From contig CABSAB010000024.1 of NCBI GenBank assembly GCA_902475515.1, forward strand, positions 1 through 11,067: a stretch of DNA of 11,067 nt. The letters run 5' to 3'. Position 1 is the first letter of the stretch; the number at the start of each line of letters is the position of its first letter. Both the position numbers and the translations under genes were made by a program. This document shows positions 1 to 7,855 of the stretch, piece by piece. The notes under the pieces were generated by a model that was not told the DNA's origin, made no database searches, and saw nothing but the letters and a program-made list of their open reading frames with translations. Origin of the DNA: an uncultured Eubacteriales bacterium (GTDB lineage Bacteria > Bacillota > Clostridia > Oscillospirales > Oscillospiraceae).

Positions 1-1
1 G

Positions 2-112
2 AGGTGTGAGATGCTGGAGCGCAGCGTAACGCTGGTCCAGGGCAACTACATACTCTTTGTCTCAGCCGAAGACACCGCCCTTGTGGTGCGTGCTTTCCAG
101 GACGCGCTGTAA
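2..112 (+). CDS. C-terminal end of a small protein, probably DUF4358 family (partial)
   Basis: An open frame enters from the left edge and ends at TAA 110-112, giving about 36 visible residues. The end reads GNYILFVSAEDTALVVRAF followed by QDAL. This hydrophobic strand followed by an 'xDAxxVVxAF' helix resembles the C-terminus of DUF4358 proteins, small secreted or lipoprotein-type proteins of Clostridia that often sit beside MBOAT and DHHW genes. That assignment rests on memory of the family and on the neighbours, not on an alignment. The stop overlaps the ribosome binding site of the MBOAT gene, so the two are probably co-transcribed and translationally coupled. The start and any signal peptide lie outside the window, and the function is unknown. 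Confidence 0.55.
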   Translation, partial: RCEMLERSVTLVQGNYILFVSAEDTALVVRAFQDAL

Positions 113-127
113 AGGAGGCGATGGAAT

Positions 128-1534
128 ATGGCATTTAACAGCTTATTTTTCATTTTCGCGTTTCTCCCCATCAGCCTGATCCTGTATTTTATTACACCAA
201 AGCGGCTGAAAACCGCTGTGCTGGTACTCATCAGTCTGGTGTTTTATGCCTGGGGCACGCCGCAGTACATCGTTTTGATGCTGTTCTCTGTGGTCTTTAA
301 CTACTGCACCGGCCTGGAGATCGACCACTACCTCTCTCAGGAGCGCTACACGGGCGCGAAGGTCACCATGATCCTTGCGGTGATCGTCAACCTTTTACTG
401 CTGGGCTTCTTTAAGTACTATGGCTTCCTGATTGACAGCATCAATGCCGTCACAGGGCTTCATCTCCACTACACGGAGCTTCCGCTTCCCCTGGGCATCT
501 CCTTTTACACCTTCACGGTGCTCTCTTACATTCTGGATGTGTACAACGAGAAGGCCCCTGCCCAGACGAACTTCCTGAACTGCGCGGCCTATGTGACCTT
601 CTTCCCCAAGGTGATCTCCGGCCCCATCGTTCAGTATCACGACATGGACGAGCAGCTCAGCGAGCGGGTCATGGCCCCGGCCAAGTTTGGCGCCGGCGTC
701 AACCTGTTCCTGGTGGGCCTCGCGAAAAAAGTCCTGATCGCGGACAATCTGGGTGTGGCCTTCGGGGCCATCTCGGGGCTGGAAAGCATGTCCGTTGTCA
801 CCGCATGGCTGGGCATGATCTTCTACAGCCTGGAGCTGTACTTCGATTTCTCCGGTTATTCAGACATGGCCATCGGCCTTGCCAAGATGTTTGGCTTCAA
901 CTTTGATAAGAACTTCAACTATCCGTACCTCTCCCACAGCATTTCGGAATTCTGGCGGCGGTGGCATATCTCCCTGGGTGCCTGGTTCCGGGAATATGTG
1001 TACATTCCCCTGGGCGGCAACCGCTGCTCCACCGCCAAGGTGGTACGGAATCTTGCGATCGTGTGGCTGCTCACGGGCTTGTGGCACGGTGCGGCCTGGA
1101 ACTTTATCCTCTGGGGCCTGTATCACGGAGCTTTTGTCATGCTGGAGCGGTTTGTGCTGAAGGACTTTCTGGAGAAGATTCCAAAACCGATTCGGATCTT
1201 CGGCACTGTACTGCTGGTATTCTTCGGCTGGGTGCTGTTCTTCTCCCCCTCGCTGGGGAGCGCGCTGCACTATTACGGGCAGATGTTCGGCGCCGGACAC
1301 ATGGGCTTCCTGGACGCCACGGCGAAATATTACCTGTCCGGCAATGTGTGGCTTCTCTTGATTGCCATTATCGGCTGCGGGCCCATCGTCCAGCGGCTCC
1401 ATCAACGGCTGTGCTATTGGAAAGGCGGCGCATTCCGTTACATCTCTCTGGCGGCCTATGCCATCGCGCTGATCCTGTGCGTGGCGTATCTGCTCGGCAC
1501 CACTTATTCTTCCTTCCTGTACTTCCAATTCTAA
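128..1534 (+). CDS. MBOAT family membrane O-acyltransferase (AlgI/DltB-like)
   Basis: A 468-residue polytopic membrane protein, full length for the AlgI/DltB branch of the MBOAT superfamily. Hydrophobic segments run throughout, starting at residues 5-22 and 28-45. The family signatures are clear: FWRRWHISLGAWFREY (275-290) followed by a PLGGNR stretch, and LWHGAAWNF (318-326), whose His320 is the expected catalytic histidine. A YFDFSGYSDMAIG segment lies before them. Family members move an acyl group, often acetyl, across the membrane onto a glycan or teichoic acid. The ATG at 128 is preceded by AAGGAGG (112-118) at 9-base spacing, so the start is secure. The DHHW gene begins 15 bases after the stop, matching the AlgI-AlgJ pairing and suggesting joint glycan O-acylation. 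DltB is less likely because no dltA, dltC or dltD is present. The acceptor cannot be told from sequence. Confidence 0.93.
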   Translation: MAFNSLFFIFAFLPISLILYFITPKRLKTAVLVLISLVFYAWGTPQYIVLMLFSVVFNYCTGLEIDHYLSQERYTGAKVTMILAVIVNLLLLGFFKYYGFLIDSINAVTGLHLHYTELPLPLGISFYTFTVLSYILDVYNEKAPAQTNFLNCAAYVTFFPKVISGPIVQYHDMDEQLSERVMAPAKFGAGVNLFLVGLAKKVLIADNLGVAFGAISGLESMSVVTAWLGMIFYSLELYFDFSGYSDMAIGLAKMFGFNFDKNFNYPYLSHSISEFWRRWHISLGAWFREYVYIPLGGNRCSTAKVVRNLAIVWLLTGLWHGAAWNFILWGLYHGAFVMLERFVLKDFLEKIPKPIRIFGTVLLVFFGWVLFFSPSLGSALHYYGQMFGAGHMGFLDATAKYYLSGNVWLLLIAIIGCGPIVQRLHQRLCYWKGGAFRYISLAAYAIALILCVAYLLGTTYSSFLYFQF

Positions 1535-1549
1535 GGGGGTGTGTACATC

Positions 1550-2923
1550 ATGGATAACCTGACACCCAAACAACGGCGGCAGAAGGCCGCGCAGCAGCGA
1601 CGGACCCACAATGTGATGCTGGCGGGCATCTTCCTGTTGATTCTGCTGGTCTTTGCCATCATCAACCTGTGCACGAAAACACAGGATTTCTCGGAATTCG
1701 AGAACCGCAGTCTTGCAAAAATGCCCGCTTTCTCGCTAAGTACCCTGGCGGATGGCAGCTATTTTTCGGGCATCACAGACGCCTTTAATGACCAGTTTTT
1801 CGCCAGGGACGGATGGATCTCTATGAAGCTCCGGGAGGATTCTTTTCTGGGGCGCAAGGAGTCCGGCGGCGTATATCTGTGTGACAGCGGCTATCTCATC
1901 GCCGCGCCGGAGACCCCCAATGAGGAGGCCCTGCAAAACACAGCCCTGGCCATCCAGCAGTTTTCGGCTAAGTATCCCGATGTTTCCATGCAGACCCTGC
2001 TGATTCCCGGTGCCTCGGCCATTTTAAAGGAGCATCTTCCTAAGAACGCTCCAGTCCGGGATCAGCTGCAGGATATCGCCAATGCCACGGAACTCATTGG
2101 GCCTTGTGTGCAGCATATCGACGTATCGGAAAATCTCGCTGCCCACGCGGCAGAGTACATCTATTACAAGACCGACCACCACTGGACCTCTCTGGGTGCC
2201 CGCTATGCCTTTGAATCCGCGGGCGGCGCACTGGGGGTTCAGAACGCGGTCACCTACGATATCTATACGGTCACCACGGACTTTGAGGGCACCCTGGCCT
2301 CCAAGAGCGGCAGTCATCAGCAGCTGGACAGCATCCAGATCTATGCGCCTCAGGACGATTCGCTCGAGTATTATGTCAACTACTTTGACGGGCAAGAGGC
2401 AGTCTGCTCCATGTTCCAAAGCGCATGCCTGGAGGTCAAGGATAAATACACGGTCTTTTTCGGTGGGAACCACCCCATGCTGGAGGTACACACCACTGCC
2501 AACACAGACCGCTCCATCCTGATCTTTAAGGATTCCTATGCCAACAGCTTCATTCAGTTCCTGGTGCCTTATTACGATAATATCATTCTGATCGATCCCC
2601 GTTATTACTATGATAATGTGGAGTTGATCATGAACAACTCCAGGATCACGGATGTGCTGTTTCTATACAGCGCCGACACCTTCCTGACGGACACAGCGCT
2701 GGCGGATGTGCTGAATTCCAGCTCCGCCCAGCCCCAGGAGGACAAAGCCACAGCGCCGGAGCCCTCTGCGGCGCCATCTACAGCGCCTTCCCCGTCTCCC
2801 TCGGCACTGCCGGACTCCGCTTTGGAGGACGGTACAGATACTACTTCCGGCGGCAACCTCGCACCGCCCGAACCGGAGACCTCTGCTCCGGCCCAGGACG
2901 GACTGGACACCCTGGAGCCCTGA
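1550..2923 (+). CDS. DHHW family protein (AlgJ-like, SGNH-type acyltransferase partner of MBOAT)
   Basis: A 457-residue membrane-anchored extracytoplasmic protein. An N-terminal hydrophobic helix (about residues 19-37) follows a basic Lys/Arg/Gln-rich head, giving a signal anchor. The name-giving motif TDHHWTSLGA has Asp209, His210, His211 and Trp212. A second conserved block, FKDSYANSF, places Ser329 as the likely third catalytic residue, as in the D-x-H plus Ser arrangement of AlgJ/AlgX-type enzymes. By analogy it accepts an acyl group delivered by the MBOAT protein and transfers it to an exported glycan. The GTG at 1541 is in frame but lies directly on the AAGGGGGTG ribosome binding site (1533-1541), so the ATG at 1550 is preferred. 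Unusually, the last 65-70 residues form a Pro/Ser/Ala/Thr/Glu-rich low-complexity tail. A hairpin terminator follows 14 bases after the stop. Confidence 0.88.
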   Translation: MDNLTPKQRRQKAAQQRRTHNVMLAGIFLLILLVFAIINLCTKTQDFSEFENRSLAKMPAFSLSTLADGSYFSGITDAFNDQFFARDGWISMKLREDSFLGRKESGGVYLCDSGYLIAAPETPNEEALQNTALAIQQFSAKYPDVSMQTLLIPGASAILKEHLPKNAPVRDQLQDIANATELIGPCVQHIDVSENLAAHAAEYIYYKTDHHWTSLGARYAFESAGGALGVQNAVTYDIYTVTTDFEGTLASKSGSHQQLDSIQIYAPQDDSLEYYVNYFDGQEAVCSMFQSACLEVKDKYTVFFGGNHPMLEVHTTANTDRSILIFKDSYANSFIQFLVPYYDNIILIDPRYYYDNVELIMNNSRITDVLFLYSADTFLTDTALADVLNSSSAQPQEDKATAPEPSAAPSTAPSPSPSALPDSALEDGTDTTSGGNLAPPEPETSAPAQDGLDTLEP

Positions 2924-2937
2924 CCCATCCCAACACA

Positions 2938-2968
2938 AAACCGGCTGACCGATTCGGTCAGCCGGTTT
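2938..2968 (+). terminator. Hairpin terminator after the MBOAT-DHHW operon
   Basis: The arm at 2938-2950 (AAACCGGCTGACC) is perfectly complementary to the arm at 2956-2968 (GGTCAGCCGGTTT), with a 5-base loop. The T-rich run after it is short and broken (TTTCTATATCT), so termination may be less than complete. Its place 14 bases past the DHHW stop fits the end of that operon. Confidence 0.75.
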
Positions 2969-3015
2969 CTATATCTGTCACGCGCCGCTTCGTAAAAGGG
3001 CACACACTGCATGTA

Positions 3016-3051
3016 TTGACACTTCCTTTCCCCGCTGGTGCCTCCTATAAT
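3016..3051 (+). promoter_or_regulatory. Candidate promoter of the solute-binding protein gene (abnormal spacing)
   Basis: A perfect TTGACA (3016-3021) and a perfect TATAAT (3046-3051) lie upstream of the lipoprotein gene, but 24 bases apart instead of about 17. No good -35 is seen 16-18 bases before the TATAAT, and no good -10 is seen at normal distance after the TTGACA. The TATAAT is the likelier functional half, since it leaves a leader of about 35 bases before the ATG. The AAAGGAGG ribosome binding site is at about 3078-3085. Confidence 0.45.
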
Positions 3052-3093
3052 CAAACTTAGGAGAGACCCCATATTATAAAGGAGGTTTAGAAC

Positions 3094-4809
3094 ATGAAAA
3101 AGAAATTGTTTGCCTGGACGCTGGTTTTTGCCCTGCTGATGGCTCTGTGCGCCGGATGCGGCAACCCGGCATCCGCGGAAAGCGCCGCTTCCACCCCACA
3201 GACCGGCGCTTCTGCCTCTGCGGCCCCTATCCCAGAGGTCTCCGATGCAGCATTGACAGCGTCCGCGGAGGAGCCCTCTGCGGAAGTTCCATCCGTCCTG
3301 GAACCAGTGAAGCCGGAGTATACTGTTTCCTATCCCCTGTCAGATACCCCCGTCACCCTGACGCTGCTCCACTCGGAGCCCATGCTGGGCCCCCTGTCCG
3401 GCCGCTGCGGCGTGGACAGCTACGGTGATGTAGCCGGCATTCAGCAGGCCGGTGAAGCTTGCGGTGTGGAGATCGTTTGGAATGAGGTCTCCATGTTCAC
3501 CGCCAGCGAGGAATTTAACCTTGTAGTGGCCTCGGGCGACTATCCGGATATGCTCTCCGGCGTCAACACTTACTATGCCGGCGGCCTGTCCAAAGCCTTT
3601 GAGGACGAGGTCATTTTAGATTTGGGCGCACAGGTGCCGGAGTTTGCGCCGCTGTATTATAAAGCTATCCAGGCAGATGGTGAACTCTACCGCCAGACGC
3701 TGGACGACGAGGGCCGTACACTCGGGATCTATGCCATCTATAACGAGGCGATCAATAACGAAGGGGCCATGGTCCGCAAGGACTGGCTGGATGAACTGGG
3801 GCTGGAGGTCCCTACCACCTTTGATGCACTGACGGAGGTCATGACCGCTATTCAGTCCGAAAAAGGCGTTGCCAATCCCATCTATGTGAACGAGAGCTGC
3901 AACTTCCTGTCCTATGGCTTTAATATCAAGGGTTTCGACATGGTAAGCTCCACCATGCCTATGTATCAGGAGAATGGGACGGTCTACTGCTCGCTGAACT
4001 CCGACGGCTACCGGGACTATATTGATCAGCTGCATCAGTGGTATGATTCCGGGCTGATCAACCCAAATTTCATGGAATTCTCCTCTGACCTGATGTCCGG
4101 CGAGGTCGAGGTGGAAATGAACGCCGACCGGATCGCCATTTGGAGCGGCATGGTGACCAATATGACCAACTATTACGGCTCCGCTCCGGACGAGAGCTTT
4201 GAGGTCGTTCCCACGGTTATAACGTTGGATGGCGGCAAGGACCATATTACCCTGGCAACCCGTTCTCAGGATGCGGTAAGCATCTCCACAGCCTGCCAGA
4301 ATGTGGAGATCGCTTTGGGCTGGCTCAATTACTGGTTTACCGACGAAGGCACGATGCTCTATAACTATGGCGTGGAAGGTGACACCTATGTGCTGGAAAA
4401 CGGCACGCCCGCCTATACTGATAAGGTCATGAACAACGAGCTGGGCGTTGATCCCACCCTGTTCTGCCGGACCTTCTCGCTGGCCGGCTGCTCCTTTGGC
4501 TATACCGTCCAGGAGCGCATCTATCTGCTTTATGAGGACTACCAGACTGCGGCCCAAAAATATTGGACGGAAAATACCGACGGTTCCATGGCCGTGCCCA
4601 CCCTGTCTCTGACCACGGCGGAAAGCGATGTTCTTGCAACCTATGGTACGGATATCACCACCTATGCGGCGGAAACCCTGCCAAAATTCATTTTGGGCAC
4701 GCTCCCCATGAGCGACTGGGACAGCTACACCGCCCAGCTCGACGCCATGAATATCGACGAGATCGTTTCCGTCTATCAGGCGGCCTATGACCGGTATCTG
4801 AACCACTGA
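3094..4809 (+). CDS. Extracellular solute-binding lipoprotein, ABC transporter family 1 (LplA-like)
   Basis: A 571-residue carbohydrate-type ABC substrate-binding protein. The lipoprotein signal is MKKKLFAWTLVFALLMALC, then AGC with Cys22 as the lipidated residue. Residues 23-75 form a Ser/Ala/Pro/Glu-rich linker, and the binding domain runs from about residue 80 to the end. Typical family-1 features are EFNLVVASGDYPDML near residues 145-160, a RKDWLDELGLEVPTTFDAL block near 225-245, and a C-terminal helix ending QAAYDRYLNH. The ATG at 3094 has AAAGGAGG 8-9 bases upstream. The length and C-terminus fit LplA-type proteins that import complex or oligomeric sugars with two permeases of the LplB/YtcP kind. 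No permease or ATPase is visible, and the gene is bracketed by terminators, so it appears monocistronic and would need a transporter encoded elsewhere. The ligand is unknown. Confidence 0.9.
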   Translation: MKKKLFAWTLVFALLMALCAGCGNPASAESAASTPQTGASASAAPIPEVSDAALTASAEEPSAEVPSVLEPVKPEYTVSYPLSDTPVTLTLLHSEPMLGPLSGRCGVDSYGDVAGIQQAGEACGVEIVWNEVSMFTASEEFNLVVASGDYPDMLSGVNTYYAGGLSKAFEDEVILDLGAQVPEFAPLYYKAIQADGELYRQTLDDEGRTLGIYAIYNEAINNEGAMVRKDWLDELGLEVPTTFDALTEVMTAIQSEKGVANPIYVNESCNFLSYGFNIKGFDMVSSTMPMYQENGTVYCSLNSDGYRDYIDQLHQWYDSGLINPNFMEFSSDLMSGEVEVEMNADRIAIWSGMVTNMTNYYGSAPDESFEVVPTVITLDGGKDHITLATRSQDAVSISTACQNVEIALGWLNYWFTDEGTMLYNYGVEGDTYVLENGTPAYTDKVMNNELGVDPTLFCRTFSLAGCSFGYTVQERIYLLYEDYQTAAQKYWTENTDGSMAVPTLSLTTAESDVLATYGTDITTYAAETLPKFILGTLPMSDWDSYTAQLDAMNIDEIVSVYQAAYDRYLNH

Positions 4810-4890
4810 GATTCCAACGATCCGGCAAACACATGCGCCGAGGTTGTCCGGAACACTTAAGCGCGGACATATCCATCTAATCCCATATAG

Positions 4891-4924
4891 AAAAAAGACT
4901 GGCCATAATTGGCCAGTCTTTTTT
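4891..4924. terminator. Strong symmetric intrinsic terminator
   Basis: The arm at 4891-4904 (AAAAAAGACTGGCC) pairs perfectly with the arm at 4911-4924 (GGCCAGTCTTTTTT) around a 6-base loop. The flanking A-run and T-run let it act in both directions. It ends the solute-binding protein transcript on the + strand and can stop transcripts arriving from the GH3 side on the - strand. Confidence 0.92.
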
Positions 4925-4985
4925 GACTTTTCGCCCGGGACATATCAAATCTCCCCGGCATCGTAAGGAGATCCAATTATAAGCT

Positions 4986-5231
4986 TTATGCTGTCAAACC
5001 TGACACCCGCTCTGTGGCCCGGTCATAGGCGGCCTGCTTCAAGTCGATCATGTCCTGAAGGCCCATGTCGTAAAGTGTGTCCACAAATCCGTCAAACTCC
5101 GCATCGATATCCGCCGATCCGGTGATGAACTCCAGCACACGGCTGTCCGTGTAGGTGGAAAGGTCGGACTCTGTACCCAAGGCTGTTTTCACCTGTAAAC
5201 CTTCAGGGCTCATTGTCCTTCTTGCCCTCAA
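4986..5231 (-). pseudogene. C-terminal remnant of a second solute-binding protein
   Basis: This open stretch of about 81 codons ends at TAA (4988-4986). Its last 65 residues look like the C-terminus of an LplA-type solute-binding protein. STYTDSRVLEFITGS, then AEFDGFVDTLYDMGLQDM, then QAAYDR lines up with the C-terminus of the intact lipoprotein gene at 3094-4809 (TTYAAETLPKFILGT ... QAAYDR). Nothing resembling a signal peptide or the first 480 or so residues is present. The only upstream starts are a TTG at 5231 without a clear ribosome binding site and an internal ATG. An overlapping frame from ATG 5253 (MNGRALYIEGKKDNEP, stop 5205-5203) could be another frameshifted piece of the same gene, but that is tentative. 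It lies just after the GH3 stop on the same strand, as a co-transcribed importer gene would. Expression as a functional protein is unlikely. Confidence 0.75.
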
Positions 5232-5297
5232 TATACAAAGCCCGTCCGTTCATTGTCAATATTCTTTTTTGCTGAGACTATATCCATTTTTGCAGGC

Positions 5298-7820
5298 TCA
5301 GTTCCGGTCCTTCAGATACCGCTCCATGGCCGCCGAGTTCATAATAACCTTGAGCAGCCGCCCGGCACATTCCTCCAGGGATTTCCGTTCCAGCGTCCTG
5401 TCCTGCACCTTTTTATGGAGCCAATCCACCATGCCGGGGAAGCCGGGCATCAGGAGGTCGTTGCCCGCTTGGATGCACTCCACAGCCAGACCTGTATCCC
5501 CTTCCCAGTCTGTGACCACAAAGCCATCAAAGCCCCATTCATCCCGAAGGATGTGCACCAGCAGCTCCCGGTTTGTCGCGGTCTGCTTGCCGTTTAGGGG
5601 ATTGTAGGAGGTCATCATGCTGTGAGGATTTCCCTCCTTGACCGCGATTTCGAACCCCCGAAGGTAAATCTCCCGGAGCACCCGCTCGGTCATGACGGAA
5701 TCATCCTTATCCCAGCGGCTCGTCTCCTGGTTGTTGGCCGCGAAATGCTTGACGCAGGTGGAAACCGGATATTTTTGTGCCCCCCGGATGATGGCTGCCG
5801 CAATCTTACCGGAAACCACCGGATCCTCGGCGTAATATTCATAATTCCGTCCGGCCAGCGGATTCCGGTGGATATTCATGGACGGAGCCAGCCACACATC
5901 CACCTTGCGCTCGGCGGCATCAGCACCGAAGGCCTCCCCCATTTTCTCTGCCAGCTCCGTGGAGAATGTGCAGGCAGTGATGGTGGCGGTGGGAAACGCC
6001 AGCTTGTTGGGTTTTCCACCCGGAATGCCCGCCGGGCCGTCGGCCATGGTGATGGTAGGGATACCCATACGGGAAATGGTGGCCGTGTAGCCGTTCATGC
6101 CGGGGATGCACTCGCTCAGAGGCCCCAGCTGGGTCATTTTCTCCATGTCCTCCGGGTGGAGCTTCTCCATGGCGTCCTTGTCCATGGTTTCCACGGCACT
6201 GAGGTTTGTGAGGTTTGCCCCCACCAGCAGTACGATCAGTTCAAAATCCTCCGCCTGTTGGACAAATTCCTCCATGGTGCACTTCCCGGCCTTCACATCG
6301 GAAAGCTGATATTTGGTTTGCGCTGTTGGCATAACCGGCCAGGTATAATCATTCTTTTTTTGACTGCCGTGCTGTTCCGCAGAGTTCGCCTGGATGGGCG
6401 GGGCCACGGGCCTTGTGCCCTCCGGGTCCCGCTTGGAAAGCTGGTTTAGCGGCCGGGTATGCCGCAAAGCCACCTGGTTGCTCACCTGCTCCAGGATCAT
6501 CTCTTGGGTCTCAAAAACAGCAAACGCTTTGTTCTCCAAGGCATTCCCACCCAGGTACAGCGTGTTCTCTCCCGTCTGAAGCATCCAGGCCGCTTTTTCT
6601 TCGTTATATACCGCAAGGGCGCGCATTGGCAGTGTAAAAACGATCTGCTGGCTTTCCCCAGGCTGCAGCAGCTTTGTCTTCTGGAATGCCACCAGTTCCC
6701 GGTCCGGCCGCTCCAGGGGTTCCTCTGCCCCGTGGAAATAGATCTGCACCACGTCCTTACCGGCCACAGTCCCGGTATTGGTCACCGTCACGGCAAAGGC
6801 CACACCGCCTTCCGTCTGCTCAAAATTCTGCGCTTCACGCTGAAATGCGGTATAGCTGAGGCCATAGCCAAAGGGATAGCGCACCGGCACGCCGAATGTC
6901 GCAAAATAGCGGTAGCCCACATACAGGCCCTCCTGATATTCGGTGTACCGGCGGTTTCCAACCGGGCGCACCACCGTTTTCCCAACGGGCACCATCTCAT
7001 GGTTCCCCACGCCGCCCCAATAGGGGATCTGGTTTTCGTCGCCTGTATACAGTTCAAAACCGTCTGCCCAGGCGCCAAAGTTCTCCGAGGACGGAATGTC
7101 CTTCCATGCCTTGGCAATGGTGTCAGTCAGATGGCCGGAGGGATTCACATGGCCCATGAGGATATCTGCCACAGCGGAGGCTCCCTCCTGACCGGGAATC
7201 CACGCCAGCAGCACCGCATCCGGCTGGTAAGTATCTACCCACTCCATGTCGATAATACCGCAGATATTCAACACCACGATGACCTTGGAAAAGCACGCTT
7301 TTGCTACCGCAAGCAGGGCATGCTCCCCATCGGCGAGATAATAGTCCCCGGGCTCCAGCTTCCGGTCTCTCCCCTCCCCGGCCAGCCGGGAAAGAGTGAT
7401 CACTGCCGCGTCATTTCGCATTCCCGCCGCCCGCAGGGTCTCCACAGCAATCGGCATTTCAGGGACGGTGCCCCGGCGCATATGCGGCGGCTCCTGCTCC
7501 ACTTTTTTCTGCTCCGCGGTGCAGTAGTCCGTATAGGCAGCCAGCAAATCTTTGTCCACATGGGCTCCCGCATTTTTCATGGCCTCGGGCATTTTGATCA
7601 CATAGTTTGCAACGGTGCCGCCGGAGCCGGAACCGCCATGTAAGAATCCCAGCTGGCCAACACCGAGCAGAGCTACCTTCGCCTCGGCATCCAGCGGCAG
7701 AGCACCGTTGTTTTCAAGCAGTACCATGCCTTCCTGGGCGATCGTCCGGCCCACCGCAATTCGCTGCTGTTCCTCGGGTGTATAGGTCTCAAAGCCCTTT
7801 CCATAAACACGCTCACGCAT
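5298..7820 (-). CDS. Glycoside hydrolase family 3 beta-glucosidase, inverted domain order
   Basis: An 840-residue GH3 enzyme without a signal peptide, so cytoplasmic. The domains run in inverted order. The GH3 C-type alpha/beta-sandwich domain comes first (about 25-270), with SRLAGEGRDR and Glu149 as the likely acid/base. An Fn3-like domain follows (about 290-450: EGLYVGYRYFATFG, PFGYGLSYTAF). The catalytic barrel lies at about 545-785. In the barrel are ADGPAGI with Asp594, GRNYEYYAEDP with Arg658, KHFAANNQE (from 691), TSYNPLNG and VVTDWEGD with Asp771 as nucleophile. Such inverted GH3 enzymes are known from rumen Ruminococcus and Butyrivibrio, where they hydrolyse beta-glucosides and cello-oligosaccharides. 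The exact sugar here is unknown. The ATG at 7820 is chosen over an in-frame upstream start at 7901 because AAAGGAGG (7828-7835) sits 7 bases before it. The frame is intact although its neighbours are broken. Confidence 0.93.
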   Translation of the reverse strand: MRERVYGKGFETYTPEEQQRIAVGRTIAQEGMVLLENNGALPLDAEAKVALLGVGQLGFLHGGSGSGGTVANYVIKMPEAMKNAGAHVDKDLLAAYTDYCTAEQKKVEQEPPHMRRGTVPEMPIAVETLRAAGMRNDAAVITLSRLAGEGRDRKLEPGDYYLADGEHALLAVAKACFSKVIVVLNICGIIDMEWVDTYQPDAVLLAWIPGQEGASAVADILMGHVNPSGHLTDTIAKAWKDIPSSENFGAWADGFELYTGDENQIPYWGGVGNHEMVPVGKTVVRPVGNRRYTEYQEGLYVGYRYFATFGVPVRYPFGYGLSYTAFQREAQNFEQTEGGVAFAVTVTNTGTVAGKDVVQIYFHGAEEPLERPDRELVAFQKTKLLQPGESQQIVFTLPMRALAVYNEEKAAWMLQTGENTLYLGGNALENKAFAVFETQEMILEQVSNQVALRHTRPLNQLSKRDPEGTRPVAPPIQANSAEQHGSQKKNDYTWPVMPTAQTKYQLSDVKAGKCTMEEFVQQAEDFELIVLLVGANLTNLSAVETMDKDAMEKLHPEDMEKMTQLGPLSECIPGMNGYTATISRMGIPTITMADGPAGIPGGKPNKLAFPTATITACTFSTELAEKMGEAFGADAAERKVDVWLAPSMNIHRNPLAGRNYEYYAEDPVVSGKIAAAIIRGAQKYPVSTCVKHFAANNQETSRWDKDDSVMTERVLREIYLRGFEIAVKEGNPHSMMTSYNPLNGKQTATNRELLVHILRDEWGFDGFVVTDWEGDTGLAVECIQAGNDLLMPGFPGMVDWLHKKVQDRTLERKSLEECAGRLLKVIMNSAAMERYLKDRN

Positions 7821-7844
7821 AGCGCTCCCTCCTTTGTTATTGTC

Positions 7845-7850
7845 ATTGTA
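7845..7850 (-). promoter_or_regulatory. Candidate -10 element of the GH3 gene
   Basis: On the - strand the hexamer TACAAT (7850-7845) precedes the GH3 ribosome binding site and would give a very short leader of about 18 bases. No convincing -35 is found 16-18 bases upstream, which would fit a promoter that needs an activator. This is a weak call based on one hexamer and its position. Confidence 0.4.
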
Positions 7851-7855
7851 CAAAT

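Noticed and set aside
1541..1549. GTG start at 1541 for the DHHW gene
   Set aside because: It overlaps its own ribosome binding site. The ATG at 1550 has proper spacing.
860..1609. Open frames overlapping the MBOAT gene on both strands (860-1609 on -, 961-1557 on +)
   Set aside because: They lie inside the MBOAT signature region and have no start signals or family features.
2760..3290. Repeated GAGCCCTCTGCGG in the DHHW tail and the lipoprotein linker
   Set aside because: Both are Ala/Ser/Glu/Pro-rich low-complexity coding segments, so similar codons are enough to explain it.
3616..4806. Long open frame (about 396 codons) on the - strand opposite the solute-binding protein gene
   Set aside because: It is the antisense shadow of a well-supported gene, with no ribosome binding site and no recognisable domain.
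4845..4869. Small inverted repeat TGTCCG...CGGACA after the solute-binding gene
   Set aside because: Only 6 base pairs around a 13-base loop and no T-run. The strong terminator just downstream explains the region.
4925..4985. Stretch between the terminator and the solute-binding remnant
   Set aside because: I see no reading frame, repeat or promoter there.
6459..7643. Long open frame (about 394 codons) on the + strand opposite the GH3 gene
   Set aside because: The GH3 motifs on the - strand are unambiguous. The opposite frame is His/Pro/Arg-rich and unlike a real protein.
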